Shown here: positions 1 through 8,640 of the stretch, piece by piece | Position numbering within the stretch: the stretch's first letter is position 1 | Layout of the letters: every line of letters begins with the position of its first letter | Assembly: GCA_018823325.1 (NCBI GenBank) | Contig: JAHJIJ010000027.1 | Span: 62,001 to 126,000 of the forward strand | DNA length: 64,000 nt | Source: Alphaproteobacteria bacterium | GTDB taxonomy: Bacteria > Pseudomonadota > Alphaproteobacteria > Sphingomonadales > Sphingomonadaceae | Reading direction: 5' to 3' | The notes under the pieces: generated by a model | Databases searched by the model: none | What the model was told of the DNA's origin: nothing | What the model saw: the letters and a program-made list of their open reading frames with translations, nothing else | Position numbers and translations under genes: made by a program

Positions 1-1766
1 CTGACGGTGATGGCCTTTGCCCGCTTCTGGCGGTGGGCGCCGATGGCGAAGCGGTGCACTTCGTCGCGCAGGCGCTGGAGGTAGAACAGCACCGGATGAT
101 TGACCGGCAGCTGAAAGTCGCGGCCGTCCAGCAGGTGGAACACCTCTCGTCCCTCGCGGCCATGATGCGGCCCTTTTGCGACGCCGACCATCGGCACATC
201 CTCGATGCCCATCTCTTCCAGCGCCTTGCGCGCGGCATTGAGCTGGCCCCGTCCGCCGTCGATCAGCACGAGGTCCGGCCACTCGCCTGAGTCCCGGTCC
301 GGATCCTCCTCGGCCGCGCGCGCGAAGCGCCGCCCGAGCACTTCGCGCATCATGCCGTAATCGTCGCCGGCGACCGTCTCCGGGCGCTTGATGTTGAACT
401 TGCGATAGCCGCTCTTGCGGAAGCCCTCCGGCCCCGCCACCACCATGGCGCCCAGCGCATTGGTGCCCTGGATGTGGCTGTTGTCGTAGACCTCAATGCG
501 GTCCGGCGGCGATTCGAGACCGAACAGCTCGGCCATCTCCGCCAGGATCTTGCCTTGCGCGCTACTTTCCGCCTGCCGCCGCTCCAGCGCTTCCTCGGCA
601 TTGCGCTGCGCCTGCTTGATGAGCTTCACCCGGCTGCCGCGCTGCGGCACCTCGATGCGCACCTTGCGGCCGAGCTTCTGGGTGAGCGCCTCGGCAAGCA
701 GCAGCGTCTCGGCGGGCTCGCGATCGCACAGGACCAGCGGCGCCGGCGGCACGTCCTCGTAAAATTGCGCCATGAATTGCATCAGCACTTCATCCTCGCT
801 GACTTCCGCAGTGTGGACGGGGAAGAAGCTGCGATGCCCCCAGTTCTGCCCGCCGCGAATGAAGAAGGCCTGGATGCACATGCCGCCGTTACGGCTGGCG
901 AGCGCGAAGATGTCGGCATCGCCCAGCCCCTCGGCATGGATGGCCTGACTGCCCTGGATGAACGTCAGCGCCTTGAGCCGGTCGCGATAGACGGCCGCCA
1001 TTTCATAATCGAGCGACTCCGCCGCCGCGTTCATCGCTTCGCCCAGGCGCGCCTGCACCGCCGTCGACTTGCCGCCGAGAAAATCCTGCGCATCCTGCGC
1101 GAGCGCCGCATAATCGGCCTCGTTGATCCGGCCGACGCACGGCGCCGAGCAGCGGCGGATCTGGTACAGCAGGCAGGGACGCGAGCGATTGGCGAAGAAA
1201 CTGTCCGTGCAGCTGCGCAGAAGGAACAGCTTCTGCAGCGCGTTCAGCGTCTTGCGGACCTGCCCTGCCCCGGCGAACGGCCCATAATATTGCCCCTTGT
1301 AGCGGCGCGCACCGCGATGGAGCTGCACGCGGGGAAACGCATGATCCTCGCGGAGCAGGATGAAGGGGAAGCTTTTGTCGTCGCGCAGCAGCACATTGTA
1401 GGGCGGCCGGAAGCGCTTGATGAGCTGCGCCTCGAGCAGCAGCGCCTCGGCCTCGCTCTGCGTGGTGACGATGGTCATCGAGCGGGTCTGCGAGACCATG
1501 CGCTGCAGGCGCCGGGGGAGCCGGTCGACCTGCGTGTAGTTCGCCACGCGATTCTTCAGCGCCCGCGCCTTGCCAACGTAGAGCACGTCGCCGCGCGCAT
1601 CCTGCATGCGGTACACGCCGGGGCGTGTGCCCAGCGTCTTCAGCGTCTCGCGAATGGCGGCAACGCCCGCGTCCACGTCCGGCAACTCGCTGCCGCGCAC
1701 GGCATAGGTCGCCTTATCCTCATTGAATCGATTGGGGGAAGACGGCCGCTCGGTCATCCGGGCCAT
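1..1766 (-). CDS. uvrC: UvrABC excinuclease subunit C (partial, C-terminus outside window)
   Basis: Nucleotide excision repair endonuclease that makes the two incisions around a lesion bound by UvrB. Reading the minus strand from ATG 1766 gives an uninterrupted frame to the window edge. A GIY-YIG-type segment (GVYRMQD...VLYVGKA) lies near residues 48-65, the cysteine-bearing CTDSFF and RPCLLYQIRRC segment follows, and the C-terminal part carries YDNSHIQG and VLIDGGRGQLNAA, as in the RNase H-like nuclease domain. The terminal helix-hairpin-helix region is beyond base 1. A TAA sits directly upstream of ATG 1766, which fixes the longest start; ATG 1757 is the alternative. No clear Shine-Dalgarno sequence is visible. 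The gene lies downstream of, and on the same strand as, the F0 ATP synthase operon, separated by a hairpin. Confidence 0.95.
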   Translation of the reverse strand, partial: MARMTERPSSPNRFNEDKATYAVRGSELPDVDAGVAAIRETLKTLGTRPGVYRMQDARGDVLYVGKARALKNRVANYTQVDRLPRRLQRMVSQTRSMTIVTTQSEAEALLLEAQLIKRFRPPYNVLLRDDKSFPFILLREDHAFPRVQLHRGARRYKGQYYGPFAGAGQVRKTLNALQKLFLLRSCTDSFFANRSRPCLLYQIRRCSAPCVGRINEADYAALAQDAQDFLGGKSTAVQARLGEAMNAAAESLDYEMAAVYRDRLKALTFIQGSQAIHAEGLGDADIFALASRNGGMCIQAFFIRGGQNWGHRSFFPVHTAEVSEDEVLMQFMAQFYEDVPPAPLVLCDREPAETLLLAEALTQKLGRKVRIEVPQRGSRVKLIKQAQRNAEEALERRQAESSAQGKILAEMAELFGLESPPDRIEVYDNSHIQGTNALGAMVVAGPEGFRKSGYRKFNIKRPETVAGDDYGMMREVLGRRFARAAEEDPDRDSGEWPDLVLIDGGRGQLNAARKALEEMGIEDVPMVGVAKGPHHGREGREVFHLLDGRDFQLPVNHPVLFYLQRLRDEVHRFAIGAHRQKRAKAITV

Positions 1767-1831
1767 TTAGGCGTGTGATGGCGACAGGACAACGGCATCC
1801 TGCCGCAACGCACTTCAAGGAGCCTCAATAG

Positions 1832-1869
1832 CAGAAGGGCCGGACCGATTGCGCGGCCCGGCCCTTCTG
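1832..1869. terminator. Hairpin after the F0 ATP synthase operon
   Basis: A perfect 12-bp inverted repeat (1832-1843 with 1858-1869, 14-nt loop) lies 22 bp past the end of atpF and 66 bp before uvrC. There is no T-run on either side, so it may be a weak or Rho-assisted terminator, or an RNA 3'-end stabiliser. Confidence 0.6.
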
Positions 1870-1891
1870 ATGCCATCAAGAGATGAATCTC

Positions 1892-2545
1892 TTAGTGCGC
1901 CAGCTTGCCGATCTCTTCATCGACGAGGCCCTTGTCAGCCGCAGCATTATGCGTCTCACGGATCAGCACGCCTGCAGCTGCAGTCGCCGCCGCAGCCGCC
2001 TTGGCCCGCACATCGGCAATCGCGGCGCGCTCGGCGGCGGCGATCTTGTCCTCGGCCATCTTCTGGCGGCGAACGACCAGCGCCTCGGCATCCGCCTGCG
2101 CTGCCGTGATCAGATCGGCCGCTTCCTGCTCGGCGGCGGCAAGCATGGCATCCGCTTCCTTCGCTACAGATGCGATCCGGCTTTCATACTCGGCCTTCAG
2201 CGCTTCGGCTTCCTTGCGCAGCCGTGCAGCTTCGTCGAGCTGGTTACGGATGGCGGCAATCTTGTTGTCCAGCCCGCGCGCGATCAGCCCCGGAACCTTC
2301 TTCCAGATCAGAACGGCGATGAAGACCAGCATCGACAGGCTGACCCAGCCCGTCGCATCCATGCCGAGCACCGATGCTTCCTCGCCATGCGGAACCGGGC
2401 CGCCATGAGCTTCGGTCGCAGCATGCACTTCGCCATCCAGGCCCTGAAGCTTGTCGGCGTTTTCAAGATTGAACTGGACGGCCTGCGATCCGTTGTCGCT
2501 TGCCCCTGCTGCCTCGGCAGCCTGTGCCATATTCTGGTTGGCCAT
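1892..2545 (-). CDS. atpF: F0F1 ATP synthase subunit b (long form)
   Basis: Peripheral stalk subunit that holds F1 against the F0 rotor in the cytoplasmic membrane. The 217-residue product has a single membrane segment at about 66-84 (WVSLSMLVFIAVLIW), then a long charged, alanine-rich helix typical of b subunits. Usual b subunits are about 160 residues with the membrane segment at the very N-terminus; here about 60 hydrophilic residues precede it. It is the last gene of the operon and starts 1 bp after the b' stop, the position that b holds in alphaproteobacterial F0 operons. Assignment as b rather than b' is by order and length. The role of the N-terminal extension is unknown. Confidence 0.9.
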   Translation of the reverse strand: MANQNMAQAAEAAGASDNGSQAVQFNLENADKLQGLDGEVHAATEAHGGPVPHGEEASVLGMDATGWVSLSMLVFIAVLIWKKVPGLIARGLDNKIAAIRNQLDEAARLRKEAEALKAEYESRIASVAKEADAMLAAAEQEAADLITAAQADAEALVVRRQKMAEDKIAAAERAAIADVRAKAAAAATAAAGVLIRETHNAAADKGLVDEEIGKLAH

Positions 2546-2546
2546 A

Positions 2547-3032
2547 TCAGATTACCGCCTTCACTGCCTTGAGCGCCGCATCGGACGACACTTGCGCGCC
2601 AGCGACCTTGCGAACGATGTCAGCAGCGGCATCGGCTGCCACGGCTTCAATCTCGCTCAGCGCCTTCACGCGACCAGCTTCGATCTGACCTTCTGCGGTG
2701 GCAACCTTGTCACCGATCGCCGCATCAGCCTTGGCCAGTGCCGCCTCGCGGTTCCGGGCAGCCTCGGCTTTCGCCGCGGCAACACGGGCCTGCGCCGCAG
2801 CGCGGGCTTCATTTTCCTTGGTCCGCCAGTCTGCTTCCAGCGTGTCGGCCTTGGCCGAATTCGCGCGGGCCGCTTCGAGATCGTCAGCGATCTTCTTGTC
2901 GCGCGCATCCACCGTGGACTGAATCTTCGGCACCATGCCGAGACCAATCACGAAGAATACGAACCCGAAGGTCAGCAGAACCCAAAAGATCTGTGACGAA
3001 TAGGTTGCGGCGAGCTGGGCTATCTGAGGCAT
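2547..3032 (-). CDS. atpX: F0F1 ATP synthase subunit b'
   Basis: Second peripheral stalk subunit, expected to pair with the adjacent b subunit as a heterodimer, as in photosynthetic and other alphaproteobacteria. The 161-residue product has an N-terminal membrane segment at about 13-34 (SQIFWVLLTFGFVFFVIG) followed by a charged coiled-coil-like helix (VDARDKKIADDLEAAR...) to the C-terminus. It lies directly after atpE. The start ATG at 3032 is preceded by GGACAGGTGAT, an acceptable ribosome-binding site. The symbol atpX (atpG or atpF2 in other systems) is by gene order and topology. Confidence 0.9.
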   Translation of the reverse strand: MPQIAQLAATYSSQIFWVLLTFGFVFFVIGLGMVPKIQSTVDARDKKIADDLEAARANSAKADTLEADWRTKENEARAAAQARVAAAKAEAARNREAALAKADAAIGDKVATAEGQIEAGRVKALSEIEAVAADAAADIVRKVAGAQVSSDAALKAVKAVI

Positions 3033-3118
3033 ATCACCTGTCCATCTGCGTGATCCGGCGGCAGCCCGTCACGGGCAACCGCCGATACCACGATCATTGT
3101 CCGTCGTCTTGAAGGCGA

Positions 3119-3346
3119 TCAGGCAACGAAGATCAGGATCATCGCGACAACGAACGCCAGCAGGCCGAGAAGCTCTGCGGCGGCGAAGCCGATGAACAGA
3201 CGGCCCTGCTGACCGTCGGCAGCGCCCGGATTGCGCAGCGCGCTCTCAAGGAACGAACCGAAGACGTTGCCCACGCCAAGCGCGGCCACGCCGGCACCGA
3301 TAGCAGCCAGACCGGCACCGATCAGCTTTGCGGCTTCTGCGTCCAT
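3119..3346 (-). CDS. atpE: F0F1 ATP synthase subunit c
   Basis: Proteolipid that forms the proton-driven rotor ring. The 75-residue product is two hydrophobic helices (about 8-33 and 50-74) joined by a polar loop with the conserved R38-N39-P40. The proton-binding carboxylate is Glu58 in the second helix (FAAAELLGLL). The glycine-rich first helix (GAGLAAIGAGVAALGVG) supports tight ring packing. Length and motifs are standard. The Shine-Dalgarno sequence GGAG lies 10 nt before the ATG. No sodium-type coordinating pattern is evident, so a proton ring is the simplest reading. Confidence 0.97.
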   Translation of the reverse strand: MDAEAAKLIGAGLAAIGAGVAALGVGNVFGSFLESALRNPGAADGQQGRLFIGFAAAELLGLLAFVVAMILIFVA

Positions 3347-3393
3347 GTTACTTAACTCCTTTTCTCAAACTCAATTAGGTCGTTGGTTGAAAC

Positions 3394-4179
3394 TCAGTGC
3401 AGATGCTCGGCGTCGTGAATGTAAAGCGACGTCAGCAGTGCGAAAACATAGGCCTGAATGCCCGCAACCAGAATTTCCAGCGCGGAAATACCGACCATCA
3501 GGGCGAAGCTCGGGATACCGACGCCCAGACCGGGCACGACGCCGGCGGCCGAGGCATTGATCACGAAGCCAGCAAGCACCTTGAGCAGGATGTGACCGGC
3601 GATCATCGCGACGAACAGTCGCAGGCCCAGCGAGAAGGGGCGCACCATGAACGAGACGAACTCGATGATGGGGATCAGCCAGATCAGCCACAGCGGGGTG
3701 CCCTGCGGCACGAAGAGCGAGAAGAAGTGCAGGCCATGCTTCCAGAAGCCAACGATCAACACGATCGAGAAGCTCAGGATCGCCAGAACGCCCGTCACCG
3801 TGAAATGGCTGGTGAAGGTGAAGGGATGCAGGCCGAAAATGCCGATGGGCAGCAGGCCGAGCAGGTTGGCGAACAGGATGAACATGAACAGCGAGAAGAT
3901 GTAGGGCACATATTTGCGCCCGCCCTTGCCGATATTGTCATCGGTCAGCTTGGCGATGAACCCGGTCATGGACTCCACCGCAGCTTGCCAGCGACCGGGA
4001 ACGAGATCGCGCTTCATGCCGCCGAGCATGAACACCCACAGAACGACGACGGTAATCACCATCCACAGCGCACTGTTGGTAAAGGCGATATTGTAGCCGC
4101 CCACCGCCAGCTGTTCGGTTCCGAACAGCGGCTCGATGGCGAACTGGTGCATGGGGTCGATCTTGCCGGGTTCTGCCAC
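3394..4179 (-). CDS. atpB: F0F1 ATP synthase subunit a
   Basis: Stator subunit that forms the two proton half-channels beside the c ring. The 261-residue product has five to six hydrophobic segments. The essential arginine is visible as Arg187 in SLGLRLFVAM, with Glu173 and His196 nearby as expected for the channel-lining helices. The start is GTG at 4179 with GGGAA upstream; ATG 4152 is a possible internal alternative but would remove the N-terminal segment. The gene sits between atpI and atpE. Confidence 0.96.
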   Translation of the reverse strand: MAEPGKIDPMHQFAIEPLFGTEQLAVGGYNIAFTNSALWMVITVVVLWVFMLGGMKRDLVPGRWQAAVESMTGFIAKLTDDNIGKGGRKYVPYIFSLFMFILFANLLGLLPIGIFGLHPFTFTSHFTVTGVLAILSFSIVLIVGFWKHGLHFFSLFVPQGTPLWLIWLIPIIEFVSFMVRPFSLGLRLFVAMIAGHILLKVLAGFVINASAAGVVPGLGVGIPSFALMVGISALEILVAGIQAYVFALLTSLYIHDAEHLH

Positions 4180-4223
4180 GTCTGATTCCCAAAAAGCCGT
4201 CTGCGATTATGACGAAAGCGCCC

Positions 4224-4547
4224 TCACTTCTCAGGACGCTTCATCGAAATCTTCCAAATATTCCTGAAGGCTACGATGATCCCCAAAAAGAGGAAAACCA
4301 GCAGGAGCCAGGGCGATGTGCCAATGAATCGGTCAAGGACCCATCCAATCAGCGCGCCGCCGACAAGACCGCCGATCAGCTCCGCAAGAACCCGGTTGCC
4401 AAGGCGATAATTCTTATCGCCGCCAACTTCCCGGTCCGCTCCGGTTCTGACCTTCTCGACTGCTTCAGCGCGCTCCAGCCGCTCCGTGAGCGACCTGATC
4501 CGTTCATCTTCGGCAATCGGGTCTCGCCCGGATTCGGTCTCGGCCAT
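4224..4547 (-). CDS. atpI: ATP synthase protein I (AtpI/AtpZ family)
   Basis: Small membrane protein that assists c-ring assembly and possibly Mg2+ handling. The 107-residue product has a charged N-terminal half with a short coiled-coil-like stretch (RIRSLTERLERAEAVEKV), then two membrane segments (about 55-72 and 78-96) joined by a short polar hinge. It is the first gene of the F0 operon, with a GGGAG ribosome-binding site before ATG 4547. The operon promoter should lie in 4548-4700. The F1 genes are not in the window, consistent with the split F0/F1 operons of alphaproteobacteria. Confidence 0.9.
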   Translation of the reverse strand: MAETESGRDPIAEDERIRSLTERLERAEAVEKVRTGADREVGGDKNYRLGNRVLAELIGGLVGGALIGWVLDRFIGTSPWLLLVFLFLGIIVAFRNIWKISMKRPEK

Positions 4548-4701
4548 CTTGCGAACTCCCGCTTACGCCCAAAGAGACGTAAAAACCGGCGCTGCATGAC
4601 GTGCCCTAGCCGCCCCCGTCAAGGCGCGGCCCGTGTAGAAAGCGTTGGCCTGCAAGTCAACACTGGTGACCGCAGGCCCGGCAACGCGCGGAATTCCGTG
4701 T

Positions 4702-4724
4702 AAAACCCCGGCCCTTCCGGGCCG
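4702..4724 (-). terminator. Rho-independent terminator of the ydbH-ynbE-ydbL operon
   Basis: Six-bp GC stem (4709-4714 with 4719-4724) with a TTCC loop, followed in the minus direction by GGGGTTTTA. It lies 10 bp after the ydbL stop and is a good intrinsic terminator for that transcript. Confidence 0.75.
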
Positions 4725-4734
4725 AATCGCGCGG

Positions 4735-5139
4735 CTAGCGCGTTGCGGTCCCGCAATAATCCGGCAGAGCGATCGGTCCAGCGCCCTTGGTTTCCCATGG
4801 GCCGCTGCCGATGCGATAGATCTGCCCCTGGGAAACCCGGCTGGCAAGCGTCTGGCATCCGGTCACAGCCGCCATATCCTGCACCGTCACGCCGCGCTTG
4901 GCGGCCAGTTCGGTATAAGCCGCGCGGCGCTTGATGTTGAGCGCATCGACAGCGGCGCGCACTTCGCTGCTCACGGAACCGTTGATGCCGAGATAACCAT
5001 CGGACTGCTCGCCGACCGTGCCGGCCGCCTTTGCCGCGCTTACAACGGCATCCTGCGCCACCGCAGGAGCAGCGCCCAGTGCGCCGAAGCTAAAAAGGGC
5101 AGCCAGTGCCGCGGCTCGAATGCTGTGCCTGTATGTCAT
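4735..5139 (-). CDS. ydbL: YdbL family periplasmic protein (DUF1318)
   Basis: Predicted periplasmic partner of the YdbH-YnbE envelope bridge; in Escherichia coli YdbL acts as a chaperone-like modulator of that complex. The 134-residue product has a signal peptide (ALAALFSFGALGAAPAVAQ) and the DUF1318-type core with GYLGINGSV, RRAAYTELA and a QGQIYRIGSGPW tail. ATG 5139 overlaps the ynbE stop as ATGA, so the two genes are translationally coupled. It is the last gene of the operon, ahead of an intrinsic terminator. The family is clear; the lipid-transport role is carried over from the enterobacterial system. Confidence 0.88.
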   Translation of the reverse strand: MTYRHSIRAAALAALFSFGALGAAPAVAQDAVVSAAKAAGTVGEQSDGYLGINGSVSSEVRAAVDALNIKRRAAYTELAAKRGVTVQDMAAVTGCQTLASRVSQGQIYRIGSGPWETKGAGPIALPDYCGTATR

Positions 5140-5345
5140 TGCGGGAATAGCTCCGGATTGTTCTGGATGAGGTCTTTGGCATCCTGCTGGAGCCGCACGA
5201 CCACTTCCTGCTGAATCTTGACGTTGAGATTGATCTCGATGGGCTTGTCGGGCGCGCGCACCTGAATGCAGCCGCTTGCCGCTCCGGCAAGCACCACGCC
5301 CAGACTCATTCGCGTCAAGCGCCACATCCATGGTCGATGCCTCAT
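5136..5345 (-). CDS. ynbE: YnbE-like outer-membrane lipoprotein
   Basis: Small lipoprotein that in E. coli joins the C-terminus of YdbH to the outer membrane to complete a periplasm-spanning lipid bridge. The 69-residue product has a short signal peptide ending in a lipobox (AASGC, Cys26), then a beta-rich stretch with alternating residues (KPIEINLNVKIQQEVVVRL), as expected for beta-strand augmentation of the YdbH groove. Both ends overlap its neighbours by 4 bp (ATGA), giving a tightly coupled three-gene operon. Confidence 0.88.
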   Translation of the reverse strand: MRHRPWMWRLTRMSLGVVLAGAASGCIQVRAPDKPIEINLNVKIQQEVVVRLQQDAKDLIQNNPELFPQ

Positions 5346-8300
5346 TTCTGGTCCCCTTCTATCGTCTTGTCGCTGTCAGGCGGCTGAACGGCAAGCCCCT
5401 CAACATTTTGCGCCGCCCCGTCTCCGACCACGCTGTCGCCAATCGGCACGAACTGGTCACCGAGGCTGCCATTGATCAGCTTGGTCGGATCGGCAAGACC
5501 GCTCGCGGTGTTGAGCAATCCTCGAAACGGCGCCTCAATCCGGACGTTGAACAGGAAAGGCAAGCCAAGGAACGGCCGGGCAAGGAAACTACGGCGCGCC
5601 TCTTCCGTGCCCTGGTTGATGCCGTTGATGCTCACGCGCGTCACGAACTCACCGTCAATGGCACCGTCGAGCCGGATCGCCAGACAACGATAGCGCAGAT
5701 TCTTGAGCGCATCGAAGGCCAGCCGCGCCATGGCGTTCAGATCGGCGTTGGAAACCTCGCCCACATAAGAGAGCCGCCCGGCCTGTCGGGCCGGATCGCA
5801 TGGAATGGTCAAGCCCTGCGTCGTCGTAAGATAACGTGGATCATCGCCGTCCTGCCGGGCGATCAGCAGTCCGCCGACGATTTGTCCGCCATTTTGATCG
5901 AAGACCATCGGCAGCAGACCGTCGAACACGCCGGTCGCAGAAATATTGTCTAGCTCCAGCGTATTGATGAACGCACCGGCCTCGAGGCCGACAACGCGGA
6001 AGGTGAGATTGCGGGGCTGGCGGGAATCCAGCGCGAGCGGCGCCGGCATCAGTTCCAGCATGCCGCCCGAGAAAGGCCAGCGCCCGCCCTCGATTTCAGC
6101 GACCTCGTTTGAAAGCAACCGATAACGAATCGTTCCGTCCCGCACCTCGATGCCGGGATTGACGCTCTCGACAGTCAGCACCTGCCCCGGCTCGGTTCGC
6201 AGCCCAAGCAGATCCGTGAAGCGGATTGTCGTGGAGAAGCCCGAGACCGGGCCGAAGGCAGCAGCAAAGGCCATGCCTTCGGTCGAGAAGGTTCCGTCGC
6301 TGGTCACCTCGTCGCCGGTCCAGCGGATCTGGCCCACCCCGTTCACCACGCCATCGACATTCGCCACCACGCCCAGCGAAAGCGGCGTCAGATCGTCGGG
6401 CTGAATCGCATTGCCAAAGCGTAGGCCATCCACGGCCAAGTCTGCGCGCCCTGCGCCGCTGGAAAGATCGTGACGGATGACGACATCGGCGACTTTCGCC
6501 CGCCGCGCGGGGTGGAACAGCACCCCTTTCGCATCGATACGGTTGTTCGCCAGCGTCAGCCGGACCTGCTCACCGGCCAGCGGGTTGAAGCGCCGATCAG
6601 CCTGCGTGTCCGCCACGCGCAGATCGCCTTCCACGACAAGCTCACTGTCAACGAACGTCCAACGTCCATCTATCTCGCTGAGATCGAGCGGCGCGGAAGC
6701 GATTCGCCCATGTCCGCCCTCGATCATGCCGGCAAGACTGCTGTCCTCGCCTGCCTTGCCCGTCAACCGCGCGGCAGCGAGCCGAACCGGCGCGCCGCCG
6801 GAACCGATCCTCGCGTCCGGCTGCACGACCTCGAACTGCCCGGATGCAAGAGCGTAACGTGCCGACGCGGCATCGAATGCAAAGGCACTGTCGCCCAGTC
6901 TCCCGCGCAGCTTCACATCATTGATCGCCAGAGCGCCATCACCAAGACCACAGACCCGCAGCGTCGTGGGATCAAGAACAAGACCTGACATTGCCAGCGA
7001 CGACCAGCGCAGCGGCGCACAAGCCCCTGCGAGGCTCACGCCACCATCGGCGCCGATCCGCGCATCGACCGGCATCTGCAGACCTTTTATGGCGCCGTCC
7101 GGCAACGGGCCGTCAACCGTAACGTTCGTCTGCACCCGTCCGCGCCCGGCCGCATCGATGGCGAAGCGCACCGGCGTCAAGGCGAGGCGCGCATCATCAG
7201 CTTTGTAGGCCGCAAGCGTCGCTGTCCCGCGTACGCCGCCTTGCGGATCGGTCTCGAACTCAATTCGCCCTTCCGGCAGGTCCCCGCCGCGCAGATCGAG
7301 ACGCCCGGAGGCGCGCAGCCCGCCCGGCCAATCCAAGCGGACCAGACTTCCTTCCCAATTCTCGATTCGCGCCCCACTCGCCGAGCTCAGAGCAAGCCGA
7401 TCGATCCGCGCATTGCCGCGCGAACCAAGCATGTTGACCTGCCCGCCCAGCTCCATGCGGTTGCTCTTCCCGATGGCCTCCACAGCGCGCGTCAGCTTGC
7501 GCGCGAGCGGCCCCAGCGGGGTACTGTCGGCAGACGATGCAAGCGCATCCAGGTTAATTCCGCGAGCCGGCCGAGCGTTTTCGAGGGTCGCCACGCCCTG
7601 CCAGGCCAGCGCGCGATCCCGATCGCCGAGCCGCACCACGAAATTGCCGCCCAGCTTGGCTGCGTCGCTTTCCACGCCATCCGCAACCGCACTGACTGCG
7701 GCGATGGAGGCGCTGCCACGCAGTTCGCCATCCTTGCCCGAGAAGGTTACCAGCCCTGACAGATCGTCAAGCCGGCGCGTCGCCTGCACCGCGGCCGGGG
7801 CCTCAAGGCTGATCGCGCCGCCAAGCGGTTCCAGCGCCACGCTCGTACGAATGTTGAGATCCAGCTCAGGCGCGGTGAGCGAAAAATCGGCATTAGGGCA
7901 TTGCAGGCTGCGTGCAGCAACCGGGCCTTTGAGATGAATTTCACCCTTTTCGGTGGCAATATCCAGCGGCGCCCGCAGCGTTCGCAGGCGACAGTCGCCA
8001 AAGGCGAGCCCCGGCGCCGCCAGGTTCAATCGTCCGCCGAAACCAGATGAAAGCTTGCCCCTACCGTCCAGACCCAGTTCGATCGGACCATAATCCGAGA
8101 CGATCTGCGCCTGCGCATCCTCGATCACGACAGTCCAGTCCGGCAGCGCGGGTTCCCCGGTGCCGCCTTCAAGTAACCGGCTGACTTGCCCGAGATCGAG
8201 CGCGCCGTCGGTCATTCGGCCGCGGAGCCTGACGCCGCTGGCTTGAAGTCGGTCGATATACGGACCGGTCAGGCCCCAGGCGATATCGAGTTCGACAAAG

Positions 8301-8629
8301 CGGACCGTCAAATCGGGAGACTTCGGATCACCAATAACAAGATTGTCCAGCCGCTGCCGCTGAGGGCCGATCCGCGTGATCTCGTAGCGGCCTTGAACGC
8401 CACGATCTGCCAACTCGCGGGCAATGAAGCTGTCCGCGATCGGCTCACGCGCCAGCCAGAGCCCGCCACCGACCAGCATGACAGCAAGCGCGCTGCCGCC
8501 TGCAATCCAGCGCACGCGCTGGCGCCGCCGGTGCGTGCGCTCCGCCGGTGCTTCCAGCACATCATCCTCGTCGACCTGATCGGTCAGTCGTCTATCCCCG
8601 TCATTCCGCTTGCCGCTGTTACGGCTCAC
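5342..8629 (-). CDS. ydbH: YdbH-type AsmA-like inner-membrane-anchored lipid transport protein
   Basis: Large AsmA-like protein; YdbH works with the paralogues TamB and YhdP in moving phospholipid from the inner to the outer membrane in E. coli. The 1095-residue product has a basic N-terminus, one membrane anchor at about 41-60 (ALAVMLVGGGLWLA), then a long repetitive beta-strand region of the kind that forms a hydrophobic groove, and a C-terminal segment rich in aromatic and proline residues (RPFLGLPFLFNVRIEAP). The annotated start is GTG 8629, the first usable codon after an in-frame TAG; no strong ribosome-binding site is visible, so the start is uncertain. It begins only 11 bp from divergent radC. 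Confidence 0.87.
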   Translation of the reverse strand: MSRNSGKRNDGDRRLTDQVDEDDVLEAPAERTHRRRQRVRWIAGGSALAVMLVGGGLWLAREPIADSFIARELADRGVQGRYEITRIGPQRQRLDNLVIGDPKSPDLTVRFVELDIAWGLTGPYIDRLQASGVRLRGRMTDGALDLGQVSRLLEGGTGEPALPDWTVVIEDAQAQIVSDYGPIELGLDGRGKLSSGFGGRLNLAAPGLAFGDCRLRTLRAPLDIATEKGEIHLKGPVAARSLQCPNADFSLTAPELDLNIRTSVALEPLGGAISLEAPAAVQATRRLDDLSGLVTFSGKDGELRGSASIAAVSAVADGVESDAAKLGGNFVVRLGDRDRALAWQGVATLENARPARGINLDALASSADSTPLGPLARKLTRAVEAIGKSNRMELGGQVNMLGSRGNARIDRLALSSASGARIENWEGSLVRLDWPGGLRASGRLDLRGGDLPEGRIEFETDPQGGVRGTATLAAYKADDARLALTPVRFAIDAAGRGRVQTNVTVDGPLPDGAIKGLQMPVDARIGADGGVSLAGACAPLRWSSLAMSGLVLDPTTLRVCGLGDGALAINDVKLRGRLGDSAFAFDAASARYALASGQFEVVQPDARIGSGGAPVRLAAARLTGKAGEDSSLAGMIEGGHGRIASAPLDLSEIDGRWTFVDSELVVEGDLRVADTQADRRFNPLAGEQVRLTLANNRIDAKGVLFHPARRAKVADVVIRHDLSSGAGRADLAVDGLRFGNAIQPDDLTPLSLGVVANVDGVVNGVGQIRWTGDEVTSDGTFSTEGMAFAAAFGPVSGFSTTIRFTDLLGLRTEPGQVLTVESVNPGIEVRDGTIRYRLLSNEVAEIEGGRWPFSGGMLELMPAPLALDSRQPRNLTFRVVGLEAGAFINTLELDNISATGVFDGLLPMVFDQNGGQIVGGLLIARQDGDDPRYLTTTQGLTIPCDPARQAGRLSYVGEVSNADLNAMARLAFDALKNLRYRCLAIRLDGAIDGEFVTRVSINGINQGTEEARRSFLARPFLGLPFLFNVRIEAPFRGLLNTASGLADPTKLINGSLGDQFVPIGDSVVGDGAAQNVEGLAVQPPDSDKTIEGDQK

Positions 8630-8640
8630 GCTTAGCTACA

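Noticed and set aside
474-1778. Long plus-strand open frame (434 codons) across the uvrC region
   Set aside because: It is antisense to uvrC, whose minus-strand frame carries clear family motifs throughout. The plus frame has composition typical of a high-GC shadow.
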